22,710 nucleotides of DNA from JALZHR01 sp036389695. GTDB lineage: Bacteria; Acidobacteriota; Blastocatellia; Pyrinomonadales; Pyrinomonadaceae. The notes under the pieces are model-generated. The model was given only the letters and a program-made list of their open reading frames with translations, ran no database searches and was not told the DNA's origin. Made by a program: the position numbers and the translations under genes. Numbering within the stretch: the first letter of the stretch is position 1; each line of letters starts with the position of its first letter. This document shows positions 1 to 7,207 of this stretch, piece after piece. The stretch covers positions 1 to 22,710 of the forward strand of contig DASVWG010000292.1 of NCBI GenBank assembly GCA_036389695.1. Reading direction: 5' to 3'.

Positions 1-1104
1 TTGCTCGGTCAATTTTATCATTCGCTCCAGCGCGATGAGCGCGAAATGTTTTGTTTCGTCTTCGACGATGATTTCGTTGACCACATTGCCGTCAACCAGA
101 TTTTCCAAAGCCCAAGCCAGATTTTGCGGCGCGATGCGATACATCGTCGCGCACATACACAAATCCGGCGCGAGCAGGCGAATATCTTTGTCGGGAAAGC
201 GCTGCTGCAAGCGATTGACCAGATTTACTTCCGTGCCGATTGCCCATTTCGTGCCGCTTTCGGCTTTTTCGACCGTGTTGATGATAAACGAAGTCGAGCC
301 GTTTAAATCCGAAATCTCGACGACTTCGCGCATACATTCGGGATGCACGAGAACTTTTACGTCCGGCACCTGTTTGCGAATTTGCTCGACGTGCCACGGC
401 TTAAAGCGCCCGTGAACCGAGCAATGCCCGCGCCACAAAATCAATTTTGCTTCCAGAAGCTCTTCTTCCGTATTGCCGCCGAGCTCTTCGTGCGGATTCC
501 ACAAAACCATCTTGTCGAGCGGAATGCCGAATTTCGCGCCCGTGTTGCGCCCCAAGTGTTGGTCGGGAAAGAAAAACATCTTGTCGAATTCTTTCAGATA
601 AACGTCGAACAGCGGCACGGCGTTTGACGAAGTGCAGACTACGCCGCCGTTGCGCCCGCAGAAGGCTTTTATCGACGCGCTCGAATTCATATAAGTTATC
701 GGCGCGACCTTTTGCTGCAAAACGCCGATTTCACGAAGCTGTTCCCACGCGTCTTCGACCTGTTCGATGGTCGCCATATCAGCCATCGAACAGCCCGCGC
801 CCATATCGGGCAAAATCACGCGCTGCGCGGGCTTGCCGAGAATATCCGCCGATTCCGCCATAAAATGCACGCCGCAGAAAACGATAAACTCCGCGTCCGT
901 CTCAGACGCCATCACCGACAATTGATAAGAATCGCCCTGCAAATCGGCGTGCGCGATAACGTCGTCGCGCTGGTAATGATGACCGAGAACGACTACGCGC
1001 GAGCCTAATTCCCGCTTTGCCGCCAGAATCCGTTCGGCGATTTCTTCGTCCGGCATCACGAGATAATCTTCGATATTTCTGACTTGTTCCAAAACTGCTG
1101 ACAT
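1..1104 (-). CDS. nadA: Quinolinate synthase NadA (3' end cut by window edge)
   Basis: NadA condenses iminoaspartate with dihydroxyacetone phosphate to quinolinate in de novo NAD synthesis; it is a cytoplasmic [4Fe-4S] enzyme. The frame is open from an ATG at 1104 to base 1 with no stop: 368 codons, about the full length of the Bacillus-type enzyme, so only the last residues should be missing. Visible motifs are LGHHYQRDDV (40-49), FCGVHFMAES (76-85), GAGCSMAD (102-109), RGHCSVHGRF (225-234) and LCMCATMYRI (315-324). C105, C228 and C316 or C318 match the expected cluster ligands. The start is supported by an AAAGGA-type SD about 9 nt upstream. It is last in the minus-strand block, 93 bp after a small unknown gene. 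No nadB or nadC is visible. The family call is firm. Confidence 0.96.
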   Translation of the reverse strand, partial: MSAVLEQVRNIEDYLVMPDEEIAERILAAKRELGSRVVVLGHHYQRDDVIAHADLQGDSYQLSVMASETDAEFIVFCGVHFMAESADILGKPAQRVILPDMGAGCSMADMATIEQVEDAWEQLREIGVLQQKVAPITYMNSSASIKAFCGRNGGVVCTSSNAVPLFDVYLKEFDKMFFFPDQHLGRNTGAKFGIPLDKMVLWNPHEELGGNTEEELLEAKLILWRGHCSVHGRFKPWHVEQIRKQVPDVKVLVHPECMREVVEISDLNGSTSFIINTVEKAESGTKWAIGTEVNLVNRLQQRFPDKDIRLLAPDLCMCATMYRIAPQNLAWALENLVDGNVVNEIIVEDETKHFALIALERMIKLTEQ

Positions 1105-1126
1105 TTCTTTAAATCCTTTCAGTTTT

Positions 1127-1156
1127 TAGATGCGAATCTACACGGTTTCGTAAACC
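1127..1156. promoter_or_regulatory. Two small palindromes in the nadA leader
   Basis: Two short dyads lie side by side in the 93-bp gap before nadA: TAGAT-gcga-ATCTA (1127-1140) and GGTTT-cgt-AAACC (1144-1156). On the minus strand a weak promoter, TGATTC-17-TAGATT, would overlap both. Neither dyad is followed by a T-run in the nadA direction, so they are not terminators. An operator for a NAD-responsive regulator is possible, but I do not recognise an NrtR or NiaR consensus. Weak evidence. Confidence 0.2.
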
Positions 1157-1197
1157 AGAATCATTGCACTTTGAGAAACTTTTCGCAAGTGAAATAA

Positions 1198-1437
1198 CTA
1201 CCAGCCGTCGTCGGAAAAAACTCTGCCATCGACCATAATGAATTCGTCTTCAGTTAACCAATTGTAAACGTCTTCATAACTTTTACTACGAAAAAGAATT
1301 TCGTTTTTATTTAAATCAAGAACCATTATTTCGCCCTGAATTTTCGGATTCGGCGTGACAATAACTAAATAAGCCGGAACATATTCAACTCCGGCGACAA
1401 ACCAAACTTCAAACCATTTATCGTCATAAATTGCCAT
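1198..1437 (-). CDS. Small acidic conserved-looking protein, function unknown
   Basis: This is a 79-residue protein rich in aromatic and acidic residues, with no signal peptide or membrane segment. It begins MAIYDDKWFEVWF and ends DEFIMVDGRVFSDDGW. From memory, similar short hypothetical proteins with an aspartate-rich GRVFPDDGW-like end occur in other phyla such as Planctomycetes and cyanobacteria, but I cannot confirm that here. Function unknown. The regular mix of hydrophobic and charged residues suggests a real small beta-rich fold. The ATG follows directly on the T-run of the gyrB terminator and has no SD, so translation would need read-through transcription or an unusual initiation signal. 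It lies between gyrB and nadA on the same strand. Confidence 0.6.
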   Translation of the reverse strand: MAIYDDKWFEVWFVAGVEYVPAYLVIVTPNPKIQGEIMVLDLNKNEILFRSKSYEDVYNWLTEDEFIMVDGRVFSDDGW

Positions 1438-1440
1438 AAA

Positions 1441-1481
1441 AATAAAAAGAGGACACAGATTTTTATTTCTCCGCGTCCTCT
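1441..1481 (-). terminator. Intrinsic terminator after gyrB
   Basis: On the minus strand, AGAGGAC (1481-1475) pairs perfectly with GTCCTCT (1454-1448) across a 20-nt loop that contains a further AGA/TCT pairing. It is followed directly by TTTTTATTTTT. It starts 26 nt after the gyrB stop. The T-run ends at the ATG of the next small gene. Confidence 0.75.
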
Positions 1482-1506
1482 ATTTCTCTGTAATGAGATA
1501 AATAAA

Positions 1507-3927
1507 TTAAACGTCCAGATTGCGAACGTCCAGCGCGTTGGTCTCGATAAATTTTCGGCGCGGCTCGACCTGGTCGCCCATCAAAACCGTAAATATCTGG
1601 TCGGTTTCGATGGCGTCTTCGATGCGAACCTGCAAGAGCGTGCGTCCTTCCGGGTTCATCGTCGTTTCCCAGAGCTGTTCGGGATTCATCTCGCCCAAGC
1701 CTTTGTAACGCTGAATCGTCAAATCTTTTTTCGCCAGAGCGACGACTTTTTCCAGCAGTTCTTCGCGCGTGGCGATTTCTTCCGAGCTGCCGTTTTCGCC
1801 GACGACGAACGGAGATTGAAACTCGGCTTCGAAAAATCCGCGCAGCTCAATCGCTCTCGTAAATTCGGCAAGGCTCGCCAGATTCCAGTCGAAAATAATC
1901 GGATTGCCGACAACGGGCGAAATTTCGATTTCCGCCAGCCCGTGTTCCTCGTCGTTCAGCAGCTCGGTGCGGTAACCGGCTTCGGCAAGTTTGGCTTCGA
2001 TTTTCAGCATTAATTCTTCGCTTTCAAAAATTTTGCGCAGCTTGCCTTTGCCCGCCGTCAAAACGCCGTCTTTTCCGCTAAACGCTTCGAGCAGAACTCT
2101 TAACAATCTCGTGTCGTTGCCTAAACGTTTGGCGAAACGTTCGAAATAGCGTTCAAATTCGGTCACTTGTTCCAACAGTTTCGACAGTTTCGCGCCTTCG
2201 TAAGTCTTGCCGCTGGAAGGCGATTTGACCTGCATTTCGCTGGTCGCCTGCCGCATCATATAACGAAGCATCTGTTTTTCGTCTTTGATGTATTCTTCCT
2301 TTTTGCCTTTTTTGACTTTATAAAGCGGCGGCTGCGCGATATAAATGTGACCGTTTTCGACCAGTTCCGGCATCTGGCGATAGAAAAACGTCAAAAGCAG
2401 AGTTCTGATGTGCGAGCCGTCCACGTCGGCGTCCGTCATCAGGCAGATTTTGTGATAACGCAGCTTCGCCACGTCGAAATCGTCTTTGCCGATTCCCGTG
2501 CCGAGCGCCGTAATCAGAGCCTTGATTTCGCCGTGTCCGAGCATTTTGTCGAAACGCGCTTTCTCGACGTTCAGAATCTTTCCTTTGAGCGGCAAAACGG
2601 CTTGATTTTTTCTGTCGCGACCTTGTTTTGCCGAGCCGCCCGCCGAATCGCCTTCGACCAGATAAAGCTCTGAAAGCGCCGGGTCTTTTTCCTGACAATC
2701 GGCAAGCTTGCCCGGCAGCGTCGAGCCGCCGAGCGCGCTTTTACGGACGATTTCACGCGCCTTTCGCGCCGCTTCACGCGCCCGCGCCGCGTCGACGGCT
2801 TTCCCGACGATTTTCTTCGCCACGTTCGGATTCTGCTCGAAAAATTCGCCGAGTTTTTCATTCAGAAACGATTCGACCGCGCCTTTGACGGGCGAATTAA
2901 GTTTGCCTTTGGTCTGTCCTTCAAACTGCGGCTGCGGAATTTTCACCGAAATCACTGCGACCAGTCCTTCGCGCACGTCGTCGCCGGTCAGCGCGGTTTT
3001 GAAATTCTTCGTCAAACCGGAGCTTTCCGCGTAAGCGTTAATCGTGCGCGTAATCGCGCCGCGAAAGCCCGATAGATGCGTTCCGCCGTCAACCGTGTTG
3101 ATGTTGTTGGCGAATGAATAAACCTTCTCGTCGTAAGAATCGTTATACTGCATCGCCACTTCGACGGTCAGCGCGTCGGAAACCTGTTCGACATAAACCG
3201 GCTCGTCGTGCAAAGGCGATTTGTTTTTGTTCAAGTGCTTGACGAATTCGGCGATGCCGCCTTTGTAATAAAATTCGTGATATTTCTCCGGCTCTTCGCG
3301 CTCGTCTTTAATCGTGATGCGAATTCCTTTGTTCAAAAACGCTTTTTCGCGCAGCCGCTCCGAGAGCTTTTCAAAGCTGAAAACCGTCGCCTCGAAAATA
3401 TCGCCGTCCGGTTTGAACGTGATTTTCGTGCCGCGCCGGGTCGTTTTTCCGGTTTGCTTTAAAGGCTCGACCGGAAAGCCGACCTTGTATTCCTGCTCGT
3501 GCGTTTTGCCGTCGCGCCAGATTTCCAGCTTCAGCCATTCGCTCAAAAAGTTAACGCAGGAAACGCCGACGCCGTGCAAGCCGCCGGAAACTTTGTAGGA
3601 ATTCGAGTCGAATTTGCCGCCCGCGTGAAGCACCGTGAGAACGACTTCCGCCGCCGAGCGACCTTCCTGCGTGTGAATATCGGTCGGAATTCCGCGCCCG
3701 TTATCCACGACCGTAATCGAATTGTCGATGTGAATCGTCACTTCAATCGTGTCGCAGTAACCGGCGAGCGCTTCGTCAACCGAGTTATCCACGACTTCGT
3801 AAACAAGGTGATGCAGACCGATTTCGCCGGTCGAGCCGATATACATCGCCGGACGCTTGCGCACCGCGTCGCGTCCTTCCAAAACGGTAATCGAATCTGC
3901 TCCGTATTCTGTTTTTGCTTTAGCCAA
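1507..3927 (-). CDS. gyrB: DNA gyrase subunit B
   Basis: ATPase subunit of the type II topoisomerase that introduces negative supercoils; it works as GyrA2B2 (gyrA is not in the window). The product has 806 residues. GHKL ATPase motifs: E44 in EVVDNSVDEA, DNGRG at 75-79, GGLHGVGVS at 115-123. The transducer domain follows. TOPRIM motifs: EGDSAGG (425-431), PLKGKILNVEKA (446-457) and DADVDGSH (499-506), so E425, D499 and D501 are intact. A roughly 170-residue insert (about 550-725) precedes QRYKGLGEMNPEQLW (739-753), as in Gram-negative GyrB. Start: TTG at 3927 with AAAGAGGT about 8 nt upstream; no better in-frame start exists. The gene begins 15 nt after the DsbA-like stop, so the two are probably co-transcribed. 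Confidence 0.98.
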   Translation of the reverse strand: MAKAKTEYGADSITVLEGRDAVRKRPAMYIGSTGEIGLHHLVYEVVDNSVDEALAGYCDTIEVTIHIDNSITVVDNGRGIPTDIHTQEGRSAAEVVLTVLHAGGKFDSNSYKVSGGLHGVGVSCVNFLSEWLKLEIWRDGKTHEQEYKVGFPVEPLKQTGKTTRRGTKITFKPDGDIFEATVFSFEKLSERLREKAFLNKGIRITIKDEREEPEKYHEFYYKGGIAEFVKHLNKNKSPLHDEPVYVEQVSDALTVEVAMQYNDSYDEKVYSFANNINTVDGGTHLSGFRGAITRTINAYAESSGLTKNFKTALTGDDVREGLVAVISVKIPQPQFEGQTKGKLNSPVKGAVESFLNEKLGEFFEQNPNVAKKIVGKAVDAARAREAARKAREIVRKSALGGSTLPGKLADCQEKDPALSELYLVEGDSAGGSAKQGRDRKNQAVLPLKGKILNVEKARFDKMLGHGEIKALITALGTGIGKDDFDVAKLRYHKICLMTDADVDGSHIRTLLLTFFYRQMPELVENGHIYIAQPPLYKVKKGKKEEYIKDEKQMLRYMMRQATSEMQVKSPSSGKTYEGAKLSKLLEQVTEFERYFERFAKRLGNDTRLLRVLLEAFSGKDGVLTAGKGKLRKIFESEELMLKIEAKLAEAGYRTELLNDEEHGLAEIEISPVVGNPIIFDWNLASLAEFTRAIELRGFFEAEFQSPFVVGENGSSEEIATREELLEKVVALAKKDLTIQRYKGLGEMNPEQLWETTMNPEGRTLLQVRIEDAIETDQIFTVLMGDQVEPRRKFIETNALDVRNLDV

Positions 3928-3941
3928 TTTATTAACCTCTT
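3925..3941 (-). promoter_or_regulatory. Strong SD fixing a UUG start for gyrB
   Basis: On the minus strand AGAGGTTAATAAATTG places a GAGG core 8 nt before TTG, followed by the expected N-terminus MAKAKTEYGADSI. The SD lies in the 15-nt gap after the upstream TAG stop. Confidence 0.75.
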
Positions 3942-3942
3942 T

Positions 3943-4554
3943 CTATTTACTTAATTCTTTTTCTATTATTTTTTCTAAATCGGATGCTTCGGAAAATTCC
4001 AATATTCTGCCGTTAAAAATGACGCTCGGCGTCGAGCCTAACTTCAAAAACTCAACCCGCTGAATATCGGCATTTATTCTGTCGGCAACCGTTTGACTTT
4101 CCAAATCGGTTTTAAACGTTTCAATATTCAAGCCGAGTTTTTTAGCGTATTTCACAAAATCCGCAACGGCTGATTTGCTGTCGCTCCATCTCTCTTGATT
4201 TTTATAAACAAGCTGCATCATTTCCCAAAACTTGCCCTGCTTTCCGGCAGCTTCGACTGCTTTTGCCGCAGCCATCGCGTTTTTGTGCACGCTGGTAAGC
4301 GGGAAATTTCGGTAAATAATCAAAACTTCATTCGGATATTTCCGCGAAATATCATTCAGTGTTTCATCAAACGAGGCGCAGGTCGGACATTGATAATCGT
4401 TAAAAACCTCAATCCGCACTTTCGCGTCCGGATTTCCTTTTTGCCGCGCCGGACTCGCGCCTTTTTTCGTCTCCTGCGCGAAGGCAAAAACACCGAATGA
4501 GAAGGTAAAAATCAAAACTAAAAATGCTTTGTAAAAATGCGCTTTTCCGAGCAC
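3943..4554 (-). CDS. Secreted DsbA-family (Thioredoxin_4-like) thiol protein
   Basis: This is a periplasmic thioredoxin-fold protein, probably a disulfide oxidase or isomerase of the DsbA/BdbD group. With the GTG start it has 203 residues: a signal peptide (about 1-27, ending FAFAQ), the active site CPTC (C56, C59) in FNDYQCPTCASF, a helical insertion, and a cis-proline segment LGSTPSVIFNG. An ATG at 4611 would add 19 residues, but it lacks an SD and gives a worse signal peptide. The GTG at 4554 has AAGGAGAAG upstream and is preferred. The gene sits between recF and gyrB and ends 15 nt before gyrB. Its redox partner (DsbB or VKOR) is not in the window, so oxidase versus isomerase cannot be decided. 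Confidence 0.85.
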   Translation of the reverse strand: MLGKAHFYKAFLVLIFTFSFGVFAFAQETKKGASPARQKGNPDAKVRIEVFNDYQCPTCASFDETLNDISRKYPNEVLIIYRNFPLTSVHKNAMAAAKAVEAAGKQGKFWEMMQLVYKNQERWSDSKSAVADFVKYAKKLGLNIETFKTDLESQTVADRINADIQRVEFLKLGSTPSVIFNGRILEFSEASDLEKIIEKELSK

Positions 4555-4567
4555 TAAACTTCTCCTT
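4552..4567 (-). promoter_or_regulatory. SD site that sets a GTG start for the DsbA-like gene
   Basis: On the minus strand AAGGAGAAGTTTAGTG gives a near-ideal SD with 7 nt to GTG. This supports a start 19 codons inside the longest open frame and gives a normal Sec signal peptide. Confidence 0.75.
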
Positions 4568-4591
4568 ACAATGAGGAAAAAACCTGAATAT

Positions 4592-4600
4592 ATTCTACCA
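4592..4600 (-). promoter_or_regulatory. Extended -10 element before the DsbA-like gene
   Basis: The minus strand carries TGGTAGAAT, an extended -10 (TGnTATAAT-like) about 37 nt before the GTG start. The -35 region is poor (TATTAA at 17 nt spacing). This would give the dsbA-like/gyrB pair its own promoter in addition to read-through from recF. Sequence match only. Confidence 0.35.
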
Positions 4601-4687
4601 TTTTTTTGCAAAAATTAATAGCGCAAAACGTTGATTTTTACGACTTTATATTTAGTTTTAAGGATAATTAAAAATCGGGTTTTCCGG

Positions 4688-5815
4688 TTATGAGAAACTG
4701 CTCAGAAATTCCTGTTCTTCGTCCAGAATTCCGCCTTCGGAAACCTTAAAAATTTTCGCCGCCGCGCCGAATTTTTCGACAAAGCTTTCTTTCGATGTCG
4801 TGACGAAGGTTTGGGTTTTATCGCTGAGATATTCGAGCAATTGACCGATGCGCTTATAGTCGAGCTCGGCGTCGATGTCGTCGAGCAGAAACAAAGGATA
4901 TTCCTGGTGCTGCGAGTAATAAACCGAAAGATTGGCGAGCTGCAGAATCAGAAGCGCGCTGCGCTGCTGACCGCTGGAGCCGTATTTTCGCAAATCGTGA
5001 CCGTCAAACAAGATGTCCAAATCGTCGCGATGCGTGCCCAAAAGCGCGTGTCCGGCGACGAGTTCCGCCTGCACGCGAAGCTTTAAACGCTCGGTTAAAA
5101 GCGCCGCGTAATCGCTCAAATCGCCTTTGCCTTCGAGCGCCGAAGCGTAGCGAATCGAAAGCTCTTCTTTGCCGAACAAGCGTTTCTCTAAAACCTCGTT
5201 CAGCCTTTCGACATAACGAATCCGCGCTTTATAAATCCGCGTCGCCAGATGAATTAGCTGTTCGTTCCACGGTTCGAGCATTTCCGCCGTTTTTTCTAAG
5301 CTGAATTCGTGTTCCGAAGCCGATTGAAGAAGCGAATTTTTCTGTCGAATGACGCGGTTGTAATCCGCCAAAGTCTGCACAAACGGCGGGTAAATCGCCG
5401 TTATTCCGGCATCGAGAAAACGGCGGCGCGATTCCGGCAGCCCGCGCACGATTTCCAATTCGTCGGCGTTGAAAATAACCGTGTGAAGCTGTCCGAGATA
5501 GCGGTGAATCGTTTCTTTTTTCCCGTTGACTGAAAGCGTTTTCGTGTTGCCTTGCAGCGCGACCTGCATCGCGCGGTGAATTTCCGCCGATTGCCGCACC
5601 GTGCCGCGAATGATGGCGAGCTCTGCGCCGAATTGAATCGCTTCCTGAAGTTTCGGAGTTTTAAAAGATTTCGTCGTCGCCAGCGTGTAAATCGCTTCCA
5701 GCCAGTTGGTTTTGCCCTGCCCGTTTTCGCCGAAAATGACGTTTAAGCCTTCGCGACAAAAAAATTTTCCGTGTAAATTACGGAAATTTTGGACTTCGAG
5801 CGATTCGAGCAGCAT
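4688..5815 (-). CDS. recF: DNA replication and repair protein RecF
   Basis: RecF is an SMC-like ATPase that, with RecO and RecR, loads RecA at single-strand gaps and stalled forks. The product has 375 residues, close to the family norm. The N-terminus MLLESLEVQNFRNL is typical. Walker A is GENGQGKT (29-36). The ABC-type signature lies in YGSSGQQRSALLIL (about 280-293), and Walker B in LFLLDDIDAELD (about 312-323). All ATPase motifs are intact. The ATG at 5815 has no good SD, only GGA four nt before it; the N-terminus itself still fits the family exactly. recF usually lies beside dnaN and gyrB; here a DsbA-family gene separates it from gyrB, and dnaN is absent. Confidence 0.97.
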   Translation of the reverse strand: MLLESLEVQNFRNLHGKFFCREGLNVIFGENGQGKTNWLEAIYTLATTKSFKTPKLQEAIQFGAELAIIRGTVRQSAEIHRAMQVALQGNTKTLSVNGKKETIHRYLGQLHTVIFNADELEIVRGLPESRRRFLDAGITAIYPPFVQTLADYNRVIRQKNSLLQSASEHEFSLEKTAEMLEPWNEQLIHLATRIYKARIRYVERLNEVLEKRLFGKEELSIRYASALEGKGDLSDYAALLTERLKLRVQAELVAGHALLGTHRDDLDILFDGHDLRKYGSSGQQRSALLILQLANLSVYYSQHQEYPLFLLDDIDAELDYKRIGQLLEYLSDKTQTFVTTSKESFVEKFGAAAKIFKVSEGGILDEEQEFLSSFS

Positions 5816-5821
5816 TTTTCC

Positions 5822-5830
5822 ATTTTAGCA
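5822..5830 (-). promoter_or_regulatory. Extended -10 directly before recF
   Basis: The minus strand reads TGCTAAAAT followed by GGAAAA and then ATG. The extended -10 ends 6 nt before the start codon, so the predicted +1 falls on the A of ATG. The -35 region is weak. If used, recF mRNA would be leaderless, which fits the lack of a good SD. Confidence 0.35.
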
Positions 5831-5890
5831 TAAAAAAAATCGAACCATTTTCTGAAAAAACACATCTTATTGCGAGTTTATTCAATATAG

Positions 5891-5904
5891 GCGCAAAATT
5901 GCGC
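5891..5904. promoter_or_regulatory. 14-bp palindrome between recF and the first TlpA-like gene
   Basis: GCGCAA-AA-TTGCGC is a near-perfect dyad in the divergent gap, just after a TATAGG sequence that could serve as a plus-strand -10. It could be an operator for the divergent pair. No regulator is recognised. Confidence 0.25.
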
Positions 5905-5952
5905 CGGACACCATTTAACAATTCAAAATCCCAATTCCAAAGGAAAAAATCG

Positions 5953-6456
5953 ATGCGTTTTATTTTCAGTGCGGTTTTCTGTCTTCTGCTGAGTTTCGCC
6001 GTTTTCGGGCAATACAACAACAAACAAATCGCTGAAGATTTCGAGGCGAGCGACCTTAACGGGCAAAGCTTTTCGCTTGCCGATTTTAAAGGCAAAGTCG
6101 TTCTGCTCAGCTTCTGGTCGACCCGCTGCCCGATTTGCCAGTCGGAAATTCCGAAGCTCAATCGCCTGACCGAAAAATACAACGGCAAAGACGTCGTTTT
6201 CATCGGTTTGACCAATGATAACGAAACGAAAATCAACGCTTTTCTCAAGAAAAATCCGTTTAATTTCCGCATTACGCCAAACAGCTTCGGCGTGCTTTTG
6301 AAATACGCCGACAAAGACGGCGCGGGCAATATCAATATGGGCTATCCGGCGCATTATCTGATTAACCGGCAGGGCGAAATCGAATTGAAAAAAAGCGGCT
6401 GGGACAAAACCGCGAGCATCGACGCGCAGATTAGCCGCCTGTTAGGCTCCAGATAA
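5953..6456 (+). CDS. Secreted TlpA/ResA-like thioredoxin-fold protein, copy 1
   Basis: This is a periplasmic thioredoxin-like protein of the AhpC-TSA/Redoxin (TlpA) group, which usually reduces disulfides in exported or cytochrome-maturation partners. The product has 167 residues: signal peptide 1-20 (MRFIFSAV to FAVFGQ), KGKVVLLSFWSTRCPICQSE with active-site CPIC (C59, C62), and a cis-proline segment GYPAHYLINRQGEI. The ATG at 5953 is chosen over an in-frame ATG at 5899 because AAAGGA lies 8 nt upstream and the signal peptide then starts correctly. It is divergent from recF and followed by a long hairpin terminator. A related copy lies downstream at 6611. The partner protein is unknown. Confidence 0.88.
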   Translation: MRFIFSAVFCLLLSFAVFGQYNNKQIAEDFEASDLNGQSFSLADFKGKVVLLSFWSTRCPICQSEIPKLNRLTEKYNGKDVVFIGLTNDNETKINAFLKKNPFNFRITPNSFGVLLKYADKDGAGNINMGYPAHYLINRQGEIELKKSGWDKTASIDAQISRLLGSR

Positions 6457-6474
6457 ATTTAGAATTTATTGAAC

Positions 6475-6575
6475 AAGGCGGAAACGCTGGTAGTGATGGA
6501 GCGTGTAACGAGTTCAGCAACTCGACACACTAAAGCCAGACACGCTCCATCACTGTCGCGTTTCCGCCTTTTTTC
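6475..6575 (+). terminator. Very long two-tier hairpin terminator
   Basis: A 13-bp perfect outer stem (6475-6487 with 6558-6570, AAGGCGGAAACGC) and a 14-bp perfect inner stem (6493-6506 with 6540-6553, GTGATGGAGCGTGT) are separated by a 5/4-nt internal loop. The apex holds a third stem, CGAGTT-cagc-AACTCG (6509-6524). TTTTTT follows at once. It closes transcription of the first TlpA-like gene. Its size is far above that needed for a terminator. Confidence 0.75.
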
Positions 6576-6604
6576 TTGACTTCAATCCGTTTTGGTATTA
6601 CAAA
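6576..6604 (+). promoter_or_regulatory. Promoter of the second TlpA-like gene
   Basis: TTGACT (6576-6581), 17-nt spacer, TACAAA (6599-6604), starting inside the T-run of the preceding terminator. An overlapping extended -10, TGGTATTAC, is also present. With TACAAA the +1 falls on or next to the ATG at 6611. Confidence 0.45.
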
Positions 6605-6610
6605 GGCGCA

Positions 6611-7144
6611 ATGAAATATTTAGCTTTAATCGCGCTGCTGATTTCGGGCTTTTGTTTTTCCGTTTTCGGACAGCCAGCCAAAACACTCGAAAAGCGTTCC
6701 GCGCCCGCTTTCAGCGTCGTTTCGATGGAAGGAAAAAGATTTAATTCGGCTGACTTGAAAGGAAAAATCGTCGTCTTGAATTTGTGGTTTATCAACTGCC
6801 CGTTCTGTGTCGAGGAAATCAGGCTTTTAAATCAGGTGGTTGACGAATATAAAGATAATAGAGACGTGGTTTTTATCAGAATGGCGACGAATAACAAAGT
6901 CCAGCTGGAAAGTTTTTTAAAGAAAAACCCGTTTAAATACAACGTCATTCCGTCGGCGATGATGCAAATCTTAAGCTTCGGCACGCCGAACCGGAAAGGC
7001 GAAATTAATATGCCTTTTCCGGTGCATATCGTCATCGACCGCGACAATAAAATGGTCGTCGAGACAAACGGATTAAAAGGCGTCAGCGCGGTGAAAGAAG
7101 AATTAAAGCGGCAATTTCAAGCGCGAAACGCGAAATCAAAATAG
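6611..7144 (+). CDS. Secreted TlpA/ResA-like thioredoxin-fold protein, copy 2
   Basis: This 177-residue protein is built like its upstream neighbour. It has a signal peptide 1-21 (MKYLALIALLISGFCFSVFG), KGKIVVLNLWFINCPFCVEE with active-site CPFC (C63, C66), FLKKNPFKYNVIP, which matches FLKKNPFNFRITP in copy 1, and a cis-proline segment MPFPVHIVIDRDN. The active site differs (CPFC against CPIC), so redox potential or partner may differ. Only a weak AAGG precedes the ATG, and a promoter lies immediately upstream, so the two copies appear separately transcribed. They are tandem paralogues. A role in reducing exported thiols is a family-based inference. Confidence 0.87.
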   Translation: MKYLALIALLISGFCFSVFGQPAKTLEKRSAPAFSVVSMEGKRFNSADLKGKIVVLNLWFINCPFCVEEIRLLNQVVDEYKDNRDVVFIRMATNNKVQLESFLKKNPFKYNVIPSAMMQILSFGTPNRKGEINMPFPVHIVIDRDNKMVVETNGLKGVSAVKEELKRQFQARNAKSK

Positions 7145-7155
7145 GCGAGCCGAAT

Positions 7156-7185
7156 TTGTCTTCAGCCGCCCGTTTAAGGTATATT
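7156..7185 (+). promoter_or_regulatory. Promoter of the tRNA gene
   Basis: TTGTCT (7156-7161), 18-nt spacer, TATATT (7180-7185). The expected start is about 16 nt before the tRNA. Confidence 0.5.
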
Positions 7186-7207
7186 TTCAATTCCGCGCAA
7201 AATTTGC

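Noticed and set aside
1..1008. Several plus-strand open frames across this stretch.
   Set aside because: The minus-strand frame encodes a complete NadA sequence with all cluster cysteines; the plus-strand frames overlap each other, are rich in Arg and His and match no family.
3701..3793. Two TTATCCACG sequences (3701-3709 and 3785-3793) that resemble DnaA boxes near recF and gyrB, suggesting an origin of replication.
   Set aside because: Both lie inside gyrB and encode the conserved Val-Val-Asp-Asn of the ATPase motifs; there is no AT-rich unwinding region, dnaA or dnaN nearby.
5899..5952. An N-terminal extension of 18 residues for the first TlpA-like protein.
   Set aside because: The ATG at 5953 has an AAAGGA SD and opens a normal signal peptide; the upstream ATG has neither.
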